Positions 1 through 9,744 are shown, numbered from the stretch's first letter. The stretch is 64,000 bases of DNA from Microbacterium hominis (GCF_013282805.1 NZ_CP054038.1:2480001-2544000); one strand, 5' to 3'. Program-made: numbers and translations. The notes: a model not told the origin generated them from the sequence alone.

Positions 1-35
1 CCCACGAACGCAAGTAGCCGCCGGTCCGCCGGCGG

Positions 36-506
36 TCAGGCGACGTCGATCACCGGTTCGTGCCGCACCGGGAAGTTCACCGAGTTGGCAATGAAGCACC
101 ACTGGTGCGCCTGCGCGTGCGCGGCGAGCGCGGCATCCACCATCGACGCCTCCGCGACCGTCACCCGTGGACGCAGCACCACCTCGCGGAACGCGCCGCC
201 GCCCCGGCCGTCTTCGACCATGAGCCCCGAGGCCTCGTCCGCATAGGCGACGACCACGACGCCCGCGGTCACGCACGCGTGCAGGTAGGACAGCAGGTGG
301 CACTCGCTCAGGGCCGCCAGGAGCAGATCCTCCGGATTCCAGCGCGACGGGTCGCCGCGGAACGGCTTGTCGGCCGATGCCGCGAGCGCGGGCTTGCCCG
401 CGATCTCGATCTCCACCGCGCGGTCGTAGTCGCGGTAGCCGGTCGTCCCGGGGCCGCGGTTGCCGGTCCACGTGGACCGGACGGAGTAGCGGTGCTCGCC
501 GAACAT
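36..506 (-). CDS. OsmC-family protein
   Basis: A 156-residue protein of the OsmC/Ohr superfamily, whose members are small cytoplasmic thiol-dependent peroxidases acting on organic hydroperoxides. The family's two redox cysteines are visible, one in the helix ECHLLSYLH (about residue 69) and one in HQWCFIANSVNFPV near the C-terminus. Length and motif spacing suit the OsmC-like rather than the Ohr branch. It starts at ATG 506 and is divergent from the asparaginase gene across about 50 bp, so both promoters must lie in that short gap. The actual substrate cannot be read from sequence. Confidence 0.85.
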   Translation of the reverse strand: MFGEHRYSVRSTWTGNRGPGTTGYRDYDRAVEIEIAGKPALAASADKPFRGDPSRWNPEDLLLAALSECHLLSYLHACVTAGVVVVAYADEASGLMVEDGRGGGAFREVVLRPRVTVAEASMVDAALAAHAQAHQWCFIANSVNFPVRHEPVIDVA

Positions 507-555
507 GGCGACAGTCTGTCATGCAGGACCGCATGCTCCGGCCGAGTAGGCTGGC

Positions 556-1548
556 GTGGTGCCGCAGACCTTCTCCGCCGCCGCCGCCGCTCAACTCGCC
601 GTGGTGGAGCGCAGCGGATTCGTGGAGTCGCGCCACAGCGGCTCGGCGATCGTGCTCCGCCCCGACGGGACCATCGCCGCCCAGCTGGGCGATCCCTCCG
701 CGCTGATCCTCCCCCGCTCGAGCCTCAAGCCGCTGCAGGCGCTGGCGTGCCTGTCCGCCGGCGCCGACCTCGCCGGGGAGCGCCTGGGCCTTGCGACGGC
801 CAGCCACTCCGGCACCGACCGGCACGTGGCCGTCGTGCACGAGATCCTCTCGCAGGCGGGCCTCGGCCACGACGACCTCGGGTGCCCGCCCGCGTGGGCC
901 GGTGACACGGCCGCGCGCGACGAGATGGTGCGCGATCATGCCGAGCCCGCGCGCATCCGCATGAACTGCTCGGGCAAGCACGCCGCCATGCTGCTGACCT
1001 GCACGGCCAACGGCTGGTCCACCGACGACTACCTCCTCCCCGACCATCCGCTGCAGCTGCACGTCCGCGAGGTCGTCGAGCGGCTCATCGGCGAGAAGGT
1101 CGCCGGCACCGCCATCGACGGCTGCGGCGCCCCGGTGTACGCGATCACCCTGTTCGGGCTCGCGAAGGCCATCCACCGCATCGGCAACTCCTCCACGACC
1201 TCGCCCTTCGCCCTGCATCGCAGTGCGGGCGCCCTCGTGCAGGCCGTGCGCGAGAACCCCTGGACGATCGACGGCCCGGGACGGCCCGACACGATCGTCA
1301 TCGAGCGCCTGGGCGTGTTCGCGAAGGGCGGGGCCGAGGGCGTGATGGTCATGGTCGCCCCCGACGGCACCACCGCCGCCCTCAAGATGCTCGACGGCAG
1401 CGGCCGTGCCGCGACCGCGGTCGCGCTGCGCCTGCTCGAGCGCGAAGGCGCGCTGGCGTCCGCGGACGTCGAGGACGCGATGTCGAAGCTTCCGCTGTCG
1501 GTCTCCGGCGGCGGGACGGATGTCGGGGCGATCCGCCCCGCTTTCTGA
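556..1548 (+). CDS. L-asparaginase II family protein
   Basis: A 330-residue protein of the asparaginase II family (PF06089 type, unrelated to AnsA/AnsB), expected to hydrolyse L-asparagine to aspartate and ammonia. Recognisable blocks are RSSLKPLQAL, the NCSGKHAAML motif near residue 136 and the Gly-rich C-terminus ending SGGGTDVGAIRPAF. Two GTG codons (556 and 559) can serve as the start; no clear ribosome site is seen. A TAGGCT -10-like element lies about 7 bases upstream, so the mRNA may be leaderless (inference). Next to alanine dehydrogenase, it fits an amino-acid catabolism group. Confidence 0.85.
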   Translation: MVPQTFSAAAAAQLAVVERSGFVESRHSGSAIVLRPDGTIAAQLGDPSALILPRSSLKPLQALACLSAGADLAGERLGLATASHSGTDRHVAVVHEILSQAGLGHDDLGCPPAWAGDTAARDEMVRDHAEPARIRMNCSGKHAAMLLTCTANGWSTDDYLLPDHPLQLHVREVVERLIGEKVAGTAIDGCGAPVYAITLFGLAKAIHRIGNSSTTSPFALHRSAGALVQAVRENPWTIDGPGRPDTIVIERLGVFAKGGAEGVMVMVAPDGTTAALKMLDGSGRAATAVALRLLEREGALASADVEDAMSKLPLSVSGGGTDVGAIRPAF

Positions 1549-1606
1549 AGGCGCTCCCACCAGGAGCCCGAGCGCTCCAACGGCGGGGCGGAAAGGATCA
1601 CGCACG

Positions 1607-2722
1607 ATGAGGATCAGCGTCCCCACCGAGGTGAAGAACAACGAGTACCGGGTGGCCTTGACACCCGCGGGCGTCCACGACCTGGTCGCCGCGGGCCACG
1701 AGGTCTTCGTGCAGCGCGGCGCGGGCCTCGGCTCGTCGATGCCCGACGTCGAGTACGAGGCAGCCGGCGCCACGCTGCTCGATGACGCCGCCGAAGTCTG
1801 GGCGCGTGCGGAGCTCCTGCTCAAGGTGAAGGAGCCCATCGCGAGCGAGTACGGCTTCTTCCGCGACGACCTCGTGCTCTTCACCTATCTGCACCTGGCC
1901 GCCGACCGCCCCCTCACCGATCGCCTCGTCGCGGACCGCGTCACCGCGATCGCGTACGAGACGGTGCAGGCGCCCACCGGCGGTCTGCCCCTGCTCGCGC
2001 CGATGAGCGAGGTCGCCGGACGTCTCGCGCCCACCGTCGGCGCGGCGACCCTCATGCGCTCGGCGGGCGGGCTCGGCCTGCTGATGTCCGGCGTTCCCGG
2101 CACGCGGCCGGCGACGGTGACAGTGATCGGCGGCGGTGTCGCCGGGGCGAACGCCGCCGTGATCGCCGTGGGCCTGGGCGCCGACGTGACCGTGTTCGAC
2201 ACGAACGTCCATCGCCTGCGATATCTCGACGACCACTTCCAGGGGCGCGTCAAGACCGCGGCATCCAATCCCCTCGACCTCGACCGCGCCGTGGTCGCCA
2301 GCGACCTCGTGATCGGCTCGGTGCTCATCCCGGGCGCGAAGGCCCCGAAGCTCGTCACCAACGACATGGTCGCGCGCATGCGGTCGGGATCGGTGCTGGT
2401 GGACATCGCCGTCGACCAGGGCGGATGCTTCGAGGACACCCGACCGACCACGCACGCCGATCCGACGTTCCCGGTGCACGGCTCGGTGTTCTACTGCGTG
2501 GCCAACATGCCCGGGGCGGTGCCGAACACGTCGACATCGGCTCTGACGAACGCGACGCTGCCCTATATCCGCCAGATCGCACGCCACGGCTGGAAGGACG
2601 CGCTGCGCGCCGACGCGGGTCTGGCCGCAGGCCTCAACACCTTCGACGGCGCCGTGGTCAACAGCGGCGTCGCCGCCGCGCACGACGTGGCGCTCGCCCC
2701 GCTCGCGGACGCGCTCGTCTGA
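1607..2722 (+). CDS. ald: Alanine dehydrogenase
   Basis: A 371-residue NAD-dependent alanine dehydrogenase, interconverting L-alanine and pyruvate plus ammonia. The N-terminus MRISVPTEVKNNEYRVALTP carries the substrate-binding Arg. FTYLHLAADRPLT contains the catalytic His, VIGGGVAGANAA is the Rossmann nucleotide loop, and VANMPGAVPNTST is the family C-terminal block. Start ATG 1607 is chosen because it gives the standard N-terminus and has a GAAAGGA ribosome site about 10 bases upstream; the open frame extends further but is non-homologous. A GC-rich hairpin follows the stop. Confidence 0.95.
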   Translation: MRISVPTEVKNNEYRVALTPAGVHDLVAAGHEVFVQRGAGLGSSMPDVEYEAAGATLLDDAAEVWARAELLLKVKEPIASEYGFFRDDLVLFTYLHLAADRPLTDRLVADRVTAIAYETVQAPTGGLPLLAPMSEVAGRLAPTVGAATLMRSAGGLGLLMSGVPGTRPATVTVIGGGVAGANAAVIAVGLGADVTVFDTNVHRLRYLDDHFQGRVKTAASNPLDLDRAVVASDLVIGSVLIPGAKAPKLVTNDMVARMRSGSVLVDIAVDQGGCFEDTRPTTHADPTFPVHGSVFYCVANMPGAVPNTSTSALTNATLPYIRQIARHGWKDALRADAGLAAGLNTFDGAVVNSGVAAAHDVALAPLADALV

Positions 2723-2740
2723 GCCTCGCGCACGCACGCC

Positions 2741-2770
2741 GGAGCCCGGCCCCCTGCGGGGCCGGGCTCC
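2741..2770 (+). terminator. Hairpin downstream of ald
   Basis: A perfect 13-bp inverted repeat (2741-2753 and 2758-2770) with a four-base loop lies 18 bases after the ald stop. It is a likely intrinsic terminator, but the U-tract is poor (GTTGTCT follows), as is common in high-GC actinobacteria. Confidence 0.7.
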
Positions 2771-2834
2771 GTTGTCTCACGCCGTCGGTGTCTCTCGGCG
2801 CCGGTGTGCCTCGGCGCCGGTGTCCGCCTTTGCC

Positions 2835-2908
2835 GAGATCAGGTGATCCGGCGGACACAGGACAATCGCCTCGCGAGGCATCCTGTCTGCGCCGGATCAC
2901 CTGATCTC
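2835..2908. repeat. Long nested palindrome between convergent genes
   Basis: A perfect 19-bp inverted repeat (2835-2853 and 2890-2908) encloses a further partly complementary segment and a 12-bp perfect palindrome (2868-2879). An alternative 8-bp pairing (2821-2828 with 2850-2857) competes with it. It lies between the convergent ald and saccharopine-dehydrogenase-like genes, so it could be a bidirectional terminator or a dispersed palindromic element. Confidence 0.65.
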
Positions 2909-2986
2909 AGCAACTCGCCTGCGGTCGGGCCGGTCTGTGGGGCCGGTCCGGCCGGTCGGGATGGTCAGGCCGGCGACCGCAGCCAG

Positions 2987-4216
2987 TCAGGCCAGAGGCT
3001 TCTCCTCCATGCCCCACGGCGAGCCGTAGCCGGCGGGTGCGGGTGCGGCGAGCAGGTCGAGGAAAGGCTTCGCGTCGAAGGCCTCGGGGCCGAGGATGCC
3101 GGTGCCCGACCACACCCCGGTCGCCAGGAGCTCGAGGGCGATGATGGGGTTGATCGCGGTCTGCCAGACCACCGCCTGCGAGTTGTATTCGGCCATCGTC
3201 TGCTCGTTGTCGGCGACATGGTACAGATACGTCGAGCGCGGCATCCCGTCCTTGCCGGTGCCGGTCACCCACACGCCCGCGCAGGTCTTGCCCGTCATGC
3301 GGTCGCCGAGGGTCGCCGGGTCGGGCAGGCAGGCTGCGACGACGTCGCGCGGCGATACCGAGACCCCCTTCACCGAGACCAGGTCCGTCTTGTCGAGGCC
3401 GAGCTTGTGCAGCACCTTCAGCACCTCGATGAACTCGTCGCCGAGGCCGTACTTGAAGGTCACCCGCTTCGCCTTGGTCCACCGCGGCATGAGGAGCACC
3501 TCCTCGTGCTCGACGTTGACGCACTCGACCGGTCCGATGCCCTCGGGGAAGTCGAACACCTCGGGTTCGCTGAACGGCGGGGTGGTGAACCAGCCGCGGC
3601 CCTCCTCGTACACGACGGGCGGGTTGAGGCATTCCTCGATCGTGGTCCAGATGGAGAACGACGGGGCGAAGTCGTACCCCTCGACGACGAGGTTCGCCCC
3701 ATCGCGCACGCCGAGCTCGTCGATCTCCGAGAACAGGTGGTCCTCGGCGTAGCGGGCGAACACGTCCGACAGGCCCGGCTCCACGCCGATGCCCACCAGC
3801 GCCAGGCGACCGGCATCGCGCCATTCCTGCTCCTGCGCGAACTGGTCGTCGCCGAGCTTGACGCCGGTCAGTTCGTACGGCTTCTCGGCGTGCGGGTGCG
3901 ACAGGCTCATCGCCATGTCGAGGTAGGTGGTGCCCGCCGCGAAGCAGCCGTCGAAGATGGGCATCACGAAGCGGGGGTCGACCGCGTTGAGCACGTGGGT
4001 GACGCCGTGGGCGCGGATGAGGTCGGCCACCGACTCGGCGCTCGAGGCGTCGACGCGTGCCGCGACGAGCCGCGGGTCGCCGATCTCGGCGACGAGGGCC
4101 TCGGGGCGTGCGGGGTCGTAGTCGGCGACGACGAGGGTCTCGAAGAAGTCGCGGCGCACGGCGATGCGGGCCGCGGCCGATCCGACGCCACCGGCGCCGA
4201 CGATGAGGATACGCAT
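2987..4216 (-). CDS. Saccharopine dehydrogenase family protein
   Basis: A 409-residue protein with an N-terminal Rossmann loop (MRILIVGAGGVGSAAARIA) and the overall layout of the saccharopine dehydrogenase/LYS9-like family, including LNAVDPRFVMPIFDGCFAAG in the nucleotide domain. Family members act on saccharopine, carboxynorspermidine or related imino-acid substrates, and the specificity here is not visible. It lies 17 bases downstream of an amino-acid permease on the same strand. The pair may be co-transcribed for uptake and catabolism of an amino acid or polyamine (inference). Confidence 0.8.
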   Translation of the reverse strand: MRILIVGAGGVGSAAARIAVRRDFFETLVVADYDPARPEALVAEIGDPRLVAARVDASSAESVADLIRAHGVTHVLNAVDPRFVMPIFDGCFAAGTTYLDMAMSLSHPHAEKPYELTGVKLGDDQFAQEQEWRDAGRLALVGIGVEPGLSDVFARYAEDHLFSEIDELGVRDGANLVVEGYDFAPSFSIWTTIEECLNPPVVYEEGRGWFTTPPFSEPEVFDFPEGIGPVECVNVEHEEVLLMPRWTKAKRVTFKYGLGDEFIEVLKVLHKLGLDKTDLVSVKGVSVSPRDVVAACLPDPATLGDRMTGKTCAGVWVTGTGKDGMPRSTYLYHVADNEQTMAEYNSQAVVWQTAINPIIALELLATGVWSGTGILGPEAFDAKPFLDLLAAPAPAGYGSPWGMEEKPLA

Positions 4217-4233
4217 GATGCTCCTGATCAGGG

Positions 4234-5775
4234 TCAGATTCCGCCGTCGACCGAGCGCAGGTGCTCGGCCGGGTCGTCGGGAACGAGGACGGGGGTGTCG
4301 CGATTGAGGCTCTCACCGCGGAAGAACGGCTTGGATCCCGGGAAGGCGAACCAGATCAGCATCAGGACCACGCCCACCGCGAGCGACCCGACGCCCAGCA
4401 CGAACGTGCCGCCGATCCCGAGGAGCACCGTGTAGCCGTAGTCGACGTCGTACATGTCGATCGCGGACTGCACGAATGCGTAGGTGAGCATCAGCGCGCC
4501 GGCCAGGGGCAGGATGCCGCGATAGAGCAGGTTGCGGCCGGAGTCGCGCAGCGTGCGGCGGTAGTACCACACGCACGCGAAGCCGGTCACGGCGTAGTAG
4601 AACGCGATCGCGAGACCCAGCGACAGGATCGAGTCCTGCAGGATGTTGTCGCTGATCAGCGACATCCCGATGAAGTAGAGGCTCGCGACCACGCCCATGA
4701 CGATCGTCGAGAACGACGGCGTCTGATAGCGCGGATGCACGGTGAGGAAGCGGCGCGGCAGCGCGCGATAGGCGGCCATGGCCAGCGTTCCGCGCGCCGT
4801 CGGGAGGATCGTGGTCTGGGTCGACGAGATCGCCGAGATGAGCACGGCGACCACGAGCACCCAGCCGAACGGGCCGAGCAGGCCGTCCTTGATCGCGAGG
4901 AAGATGTCGTCGGCGTTCGCCTCGTTGCCCAGGCCCGTGCCGGTCTCGCCGAGACCGGCGTACATCATGGCGGAGATCGTCACGCCGACGTAGGTGACCA
5001 GGAGGATGACGCACGTGAGGAGCGCTGCCCGACCGGGAATGCGCTTGGGGTCCTTGGTCTCCTCGTTCAGCGCGAGGCAGGTGTCCCAGCCCCAGTAGAT
5101 GAACAGGGCCAGCAGCACGGCCTCGGTGAAGCCGCTCGCGTCGGTGAAGCCGAACGGGTTCAGCCAGGCCCAGTCGAACGGGGTCGGGTCCGGTGCGCTG
5201 CCGGCGAAGAACTGCCAGAGGGCGGCGACCACGAAGATGGCCAGGGCGAGGTACTGGATGGCGAGCAGGACGTTCTGAATGCGCTCGCCGATCTCGACGC
5301 CGCGCCAGCTCACCCAGGTCATCGCCGCGATGAACACGACGCCCGTGAGGGTGACGACGAACGCGTTCTCCGACAGGGAGCCGTCGCCGATCAGGGACCA
5401 GAAGTAGATGCCGGCGATCTGCGCGAGGTTGGCGAGGACGACCATGCCGGCCACGGCGACGCCCCAGCCGCCCATCCAGCCCACCCAGGGACCGAACGCC
5501 TTGGTGCCCCAGGTGAAGGTGGTGCCGCAGTCGGGGATCTCGTTGTTCAGCTCCCGGTAGGCGAATGCGATGAACAGCATCGGGATGAACGCGAGGATGA
5601 ACGCGATGGGCGCCTGCGCGCCGACGGCGAGCACGACGAACCCGAGGGTCGCCACGAGTGAGTAGACGGGTGCGGTGGAGGCCAGACCGATGACGGTCGA
5701 GCCCCAGAGCCCGAGCGTCCCCGACGCCAGGCCCTTGCCTTCGCCGGGGGCGAGGGAGATCGGAGATGTAGCCAC
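4234..5775 (-). CDS. APC-family amino-acid permease
   Basis: A 513-residue integral membrane protein with about 12 hydrophobic segments. The N-terminal block GTLGLWGSTVIGLASTAPVYS is typical of the amino acid-polyamine-organocation superfamily. It starts at GTG 5775. The substrate is unknown; its immediate partner is a saccharopine-dehydrogenase-like enzyme. The short cytoplasmic C-terminus is hydrophilic (DDPAEHLRSVDGGI). Confidence 0.85.
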   Translation of the reverse strand: MATSPISLAPGEGKGLASGTLGLWGSTVIGLASTAPVYSLVATLGFVVLAVGAQAPIAFILAFIPMLFIAFAYRELNNEIPDCGTTFTWGTKAFGPWVGWMGGWGVAVAGMVVLANLAQIAGIYFWSLIGDGSLSENAFVVTLTGVVFIAAMTWVSWRGVEIGERIQNVLLAIQYLALAIFVVAALWQFFAGSAPDPTPFDWAWLNPFGFTDASGFTEAVLLALFIYWGWDTCLALNEETKDPKRIPGRAALLTCVILLVTYVGVTISAMMYAGLGETGTGLGNEANADDIFLAIKDGLLGPFGWVLVVAVLISAISSTQTTILPTARGTLAMAAYRALPRRFLTVHPRYQTPSFSTIVMGVVASLYFIGMSLISDNILQDSILSLGLAIAFYYAVTGFACVWYYRRTLRDSGRNLLYRGILPLAGALMLTYAFVQSAIDMYDVDYGYTVLLGIGGTFVLGVGSLAVGVVLMLIWFAFPGSKPFFRGESLNRDTPVLVPDDPAEHLRSVDGGI

Positions 5776-5817
5776 CCAAGGACGCTAAGCCGCCCCGGCG
5801 CCGGGAGCAAGCCGCGC

Positions 5818-8637
5818 TCACGGCCGATCCGACCGGACGTCGTCGCTCGGCAGGACGATGCGAACGGGATCCGCCCCCTCCCGCAGGAGCCACGCCCGTG
5901 CCCGACCGGCGTCGCAGTAGGGAGGCAGCACCCGTGATCCGGTCAGCAGTCGCAGCTCGCTCGCGCAGGAAGCGTCGACCACCACGTCGTGGTCGGAGCG
6001 CATCTCGGCAAGCGCCCGCCACCGCCGCTGCCACCCGTCGGGGTCGCCGACGACGACCATCCGAGTGCCGCCGGCCGGCGCTTCGGTCCATTCGTCGACG
6101 CCGACGACGGTCACTCCCGCGGCCTCCCACGCCGCGACGACGGCCCGGGTCGCCGGGGAGCGGCGCGCGACGAACCCGGTGAGCGCGGCGCGCGGCATCC
6201 ACTCGGCGCGGTCGTCCCGACCGCTCGGCGCAACCACGGGCGCCTCCGCCACCTGCACGGCCACGCCGTCGAGCCGGCCGCGGCCGGGAGGGGCGTCCGG
6301 CTCGAAGTGTCCGGACTCGCCGCCCGCGGCGAAGTGGTCGGCACGGGAACGCGTCGCCAGCAGCAGGCGGTGCGGCAGGAGGTCGAACAGCCGCGCGGTC
6401 GCCCCGCCCAGCCGTCGAGTGGATGCCGCGACGAGATATCCTCCGGCACCCGCGCCGCGCAGGACCCGCTCGAGGAGGTCGAGCACCTCCGGCGCGTATT
6501 CGGGCGGGAACCGCGCCGGGAGCACGTCGAGGTCGTCGATGACGATCAGGCCACCCGACGAAGGCGGCGCCTCGACCAGAGAGTGCAGCTCGTCCCACGC
6601 GGCTTCGGCGTCGTGCGGCAGCTGCACCGCCCCGCGGTGCTGAGCCGCCAGCACGGCCAGGGCCGTCGACCGCCCGCTGCCCGCACCCCCGACCACCAGG
6701 AGGCCCCGATCCGCGGCGCGCACACCGGCGAGGCGCTGTCGCTGATGCTCGGGCTCATCGGCGAGGCCGAGCACCAGGACCCCCGGCTCGCGCTCCCGGT
6801 CGAGCAGATCCTCGAGCGGCACGCGTGCCGGCAGCGCCGGCAGCCAGGGTCGGCGCGGTCTCGGACCGCCCGCGGCGGCGTTCGCGATCCGCCCCACGTC
6901 GGCGGGCTCGGAGAGCGCGACCCGCACGCGCCGCGGTGCCGAGTCCGACGCCCGCCGCACGAGTGCGACGCCGCGGGCTTCGGGACCGCCCGACAGCTGC
7001 GCCGCGTCGTCGACGCCGAGCAGGCTCCGACTGTCGATGGGGTCGGCGACGCGGAGGGAGATGCGCAGCGGACAGTTCGCGAGGAGGTTGTCGCGGATGA
7101 CGCCGGCGGCACGCTGGGTGCCGAGTACGAGGTGCATCCCGAGGGCCCTGCCCCGCGCGGCGACGTCCACGAACAATGCGTGCAGCTCCGGGTGGTCGCC
7201 GAGCAGCGCGGCGAACTCGTCGACGACGATGACCAGCCGCGGGAGCGAGACGCGGGGGTCGCGGATGTCGCGCGCGCCTGCCGCGGCGATCGTCGACTCT
7301 CGCCACCGCACCTCGGCGCGAAGACTCTCCAGAGCGCGGCGGGCGCCCTGGCCGTCGAGGTCGGTGAGCACCCCCGTCACGTGCGGCAGGGCGGTGAGAG
7401 CTTCGAACGCCGTGCCGCCCTTGAAGTCGGCGAGGAGGAAGCTCACCTCCGTGGTCGAGTGCGCGGCGCTCAGCGCCAGCACCCACGAGATGAGCAGCTC
7501 GCTCTTGCCTGAGCCGGTCATCCCGGCCACGACCGCGTGGGGGCCGTCGCTCACGAGATCTATGACGGCGGGGGCGTCCGCCTCGCGGCCGATGACGGCC
7601 GGGAGCGTGCCCCGACGGGCGGGAGGCGCGGCCGACAGCAGCGGCGCGAGCGCCACCGGTTCGTCGGCACGCTGCCTGCCGAACGCGACCGCGGCCCGTG
7701 CGGCCAGGTCGCGGGCGATCGCCGTCGCCTGCGCCGGGCCGATCGCCTCGACGGAGACATCGGTGCGCTCCCCCGCGAAGGAGACCGTCCCCCGGCCGAG
7801 GCCCTCGAGCCGCAGCATGGCGGCGCACCGGGGCGGCGGAGGCGCGTCGGGCTCGACGAGCGCGAGCACGATGTCTGCGTCCGCAGGGACCGGTTCACCG
7901 GCGTCGACAAGGGCCAGCACGCTGCCGGCATCGGCGAAGCGGTGCGGGACGAGCCGGGTCCATTCCTCGCCGTCGGCGCGCAGTCGCAGCTCCCCCGGGG
8001 GGAAGGCCAGGCACAGCTGCAGCGCGAGCGCCCGTCGCACGGCCTCCGCCGCACGCGCGGGCCCCGAGACGGCGACGCCCGCCAGCACCGGCACCGCGAC
8101 CGGCCCATCGCTCAGGCGGGCGGCAGCGGCGCGCAGCCGCACAGACTCCGGGTCTCCCGCCCCGCCGCTGACCCGCACGTCGCTCGGCACCTCCCCCGCA
8201 CCGAGCACGAGCGCCTCGGCCCGGCCCGGCATGGCCCTCCAGATGTCGTCGCCCGCCAGCAGGGACGCGCAGTCGGGATGCCGCACCCACCGCTGCGCGC
8301 GCTCCCGCCCGTGTCGCGCGGCGATCGCCGCCGCAGCCCGCTCCCTCGCCGCGGCCGCCGCGGCGACGGCTGCCCGGCGATCACGGCGCGCGACGCGCCG
8401 CTGGTCGAGCACGCTCGCGGCCGCCAGCAGCGGACCGAGCGCCGCGAGCCAGAGGGCGAGGATGGATCCGGTGACGAGCCAGATCGCGACCGCGCCCAGG
8501 ACGGGGACCACCGCGGCAAGGATCGGCACACCCGGTCGCGGCGGAGCCGTCCACGCGCCCGGCAGCTCGATCGGCGCATCAGGATCGAGGGCGAAGGGAT
8601 CGTCGAGCGGTGTCGGAGCGGCGGCGGACGGTGACAT
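5818..8637 (-). CDS. FtsK/SpoIIIE-domain ATPase with two P-loops
   Basis: A 939-residue membrane-anchored protein with two hydrophobic segments near residues 35-80, then two ATPase modules. The first Walker A is GMTGSGKSE (about residue 375) with Walker B LVIVVDEFAALL. The second is GGAGSGRSTAL (about residue 650) with GLIVIDDLDVLP. This tandem layout resembles EccC/EssC-type secretion ATPases more than chromosome-segregation FtsK, whose gamma domain is absent. No WXG100 substrate gene is seen nearby. The neighbouring PP2C phosphatase suggests phospho-signalling control. Function is inferred only at the level of a translocation motor. Confidence 0.8.
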   Translation of the reverse strand: MSPSAAAPTPLDDPFALDPDAPIELPGAWTAPPRPGVPILAAVVPVLGAVAIWLVTGSILALWLAALGPLLAAASVLDQRRVARRDRRAAVAAAAAARERAAAAIAARHGRERAQRWVRHPDCASLLAGDDIWRAMPGRAEALVLGAGEVPSDVRVSGGAGDPESVRLRAAAARLSDGPVAVPVLAGVAVSGPARAAEAVRRALALQLCLAFPPGELRLRADGEEWTRLVPHRFADAGSVLALVDAGEPVPADADIVLALVEPDAPPPPRCAAMLRLEGLGRGTVSFAGERTDVSVEAIGPAQATAIARDLAARAAVAFGRQRADEPVALAPLLSAAPPARRGTLPAVIGREADAPAVIDLVSDGPHAVVAGMTGSGKSELLISWVLALSAAHSTTEVSFLLADFKGGTAFEALTALPHVTGVLTDLDGQGARRALESLRAEVRWRESTIAAAGARDIRDPRVSLPRLVIVVDEFAALLGDHPELHALFVDVAARGRALGMHLVLGTQRAAGVIRDNLLANCPLRISLRVADPIDSRSLLGVDDAAQLSGGPEARGVALVRRASDSAPRRVRVALSEPADVGRIANAAAGGPRPRRPWLPALPARVPLEDLLDREREPGVLVLGLADEPEHQRQRLAGVRAADRGLLVVGGAGSGRSTALAVLAAQHRGAVQLPHDAEAAWDELHSLVEAPPSSGGLIVIDDLDVLPARFPPEYAPEVLDLLERVLRGAGAGGYLVAASTRRLGGATARLFDLLPHRLLLATRSRADHFAAGGESGHFEPDAPPGRGRLDGVAVQVAEAPVVAPSGRDDRAEWMPRAALTGFVARRSPATRAVVAAWEAAGVTVVGVDEWTEAPAGGTRMVVVGDPDGWQRRWRALAEMRSDHDVVVDASCASELRLLTGSRVLPPYCDAGRARAWLLREGADPVRIVLPSDDVRSDRP

Positions 8638-8754
8638 GGACGTCAGTCCACCGTGTCGTCCTCCGGCTTCCGCGTGGTCCGAGGTGGTTGTGGAGGGATC
8701 GTGCGCACGATCGCTCTGGGGAGGAGAGGCCGCAGACCGCGGTCCCCGGCCGGA

Positions 8755-9684
8755 TCAGCTCTCGGCGGGGTCGTCGGGGCGGGCAGCCGTCGCGGCGTCG
8801 TCAGCGGCCACTGCTGCCTCGCCGGCGTCTGCCGACTCGTCGGCCTCTGCGGCGTCGTCGTCGGACTCCGCGTCATCCCCCTCGTCGGCCTCGTCCGCGG
8901 CCCGCGCCGCCACCCCCTCGGCCGTCTCCACGTCGAGCACGATGATCGAGATGTTGTCGCGTCCGCCGTTCTCCAGCGCCGCGTCGAGCATGGCGCGCAC
9001 GGCGTCGGCGGGGTCGACGTTCTCGCGGAGGAAGTGCTTGATGCCGTAGTCGGTGAGCTCCTTGGTGAGCCCATCGGAGCAGATCACGAAGCGGTCGCCG
9101 TCGGCCACGTCGATGCGCACGTAGTCGGGTGTGACGCCTTCGCTGGGGCCGACCGCCCGCGTGATCACGTTGCCGTACGGGTGGTTCTCCGCTTCCTCGG
9201 GGCTCAGACGCCCCGCCGCGACAAGCTCCTGCACGACGGAGTGGTCGGTGGTGACCTGCACGATCTGGTCCTCGCGCACGAGGTAGACGCGGGAATCGCC
9301 GATGTTCAGCGTGACCCAGTGCGGATCGTCGGCGGTCTCGTCGAGGAACACCCCGGTGAGCGTCGTGCCGGTGCCGTCATCGGTGGTCTCGGGGTGCGAG
9401 GCGATGTCCTTGACCGCCCGGGTGAGCGCGCGTTCGATCGTCTGCGGCGTGACCGTGCCCTCTTCGACCACGGCCCGGAGGCGGGCGATGGTGGAGGCGC
9501 TCGCGATCTCCCCGCCCAGGTGACCCCCCATGCCGTCGGCGACGACGAACAGCGGGAAGCCGGCGAACACGGCGTCTTGATTGACATCGCGGCGACGCCC
9601 GGTATGGGTGACGGCCGCCCACGAGAGGGTCAGGTCGCCACCGGGCGCGCGTACCGCGCGGGACTCGGTGGATACCTCGGGCAC
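8755..9684 (-). CDS. PP2C-family Ser/Thr protein phosphatase
   Basis: A 309-residue metal-dependent phosphatase of the PP2C/Stp type. Metal-binding motifs are present in order: RRDVNQDAV, VVADGMGGHLGGE, CSDGLTKEL and GGRDNISIIVLD. The catalytic domain ends near residue 240 and is followed by a highly acidic Ala/Glu/Asp tail. It starts at GTG 9684 with an AAGGACAGGG ribosome site. No Ser/Thr kinase gene is adjacent; the closest neighbour is the FtsK-like ATPase, which may be regulated by phosphorylation (inference). Confidence 0.9.
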   Translation of the reverse strand: MPEVSTESRAVRAPGGDLTLSWAAVTHTGRRRDVNQDAVFAGFPLFVVADGMGGHLGGEIASASTIARLRAVVEEGTVTPQTIERALTRAVKDIASHPETTDDGTGTTLTGVFLDETADDPHWVTLNIGDSRVYLVREDQIVQVTTDHSVVQELVAAGRLSPEEAENHPYGNVITRAVGPSEGVTPDYVRIDVADGDRFVICSDGLTKELTDYGIKHFLRENVDPADAVRAMLDAALENGGRDNISIIVLDVETAEGVAARAADEADEGDDAESDDDAAEADESADAGEAAVAADDAATAARPDDPAES

Positions 9685-9744
9685 GCCCTGTCCTTCCGCA
9701 TGAGTCGGCGCTCACCCGGCCGCGGCGCGGCCGGGCAACGTGCC

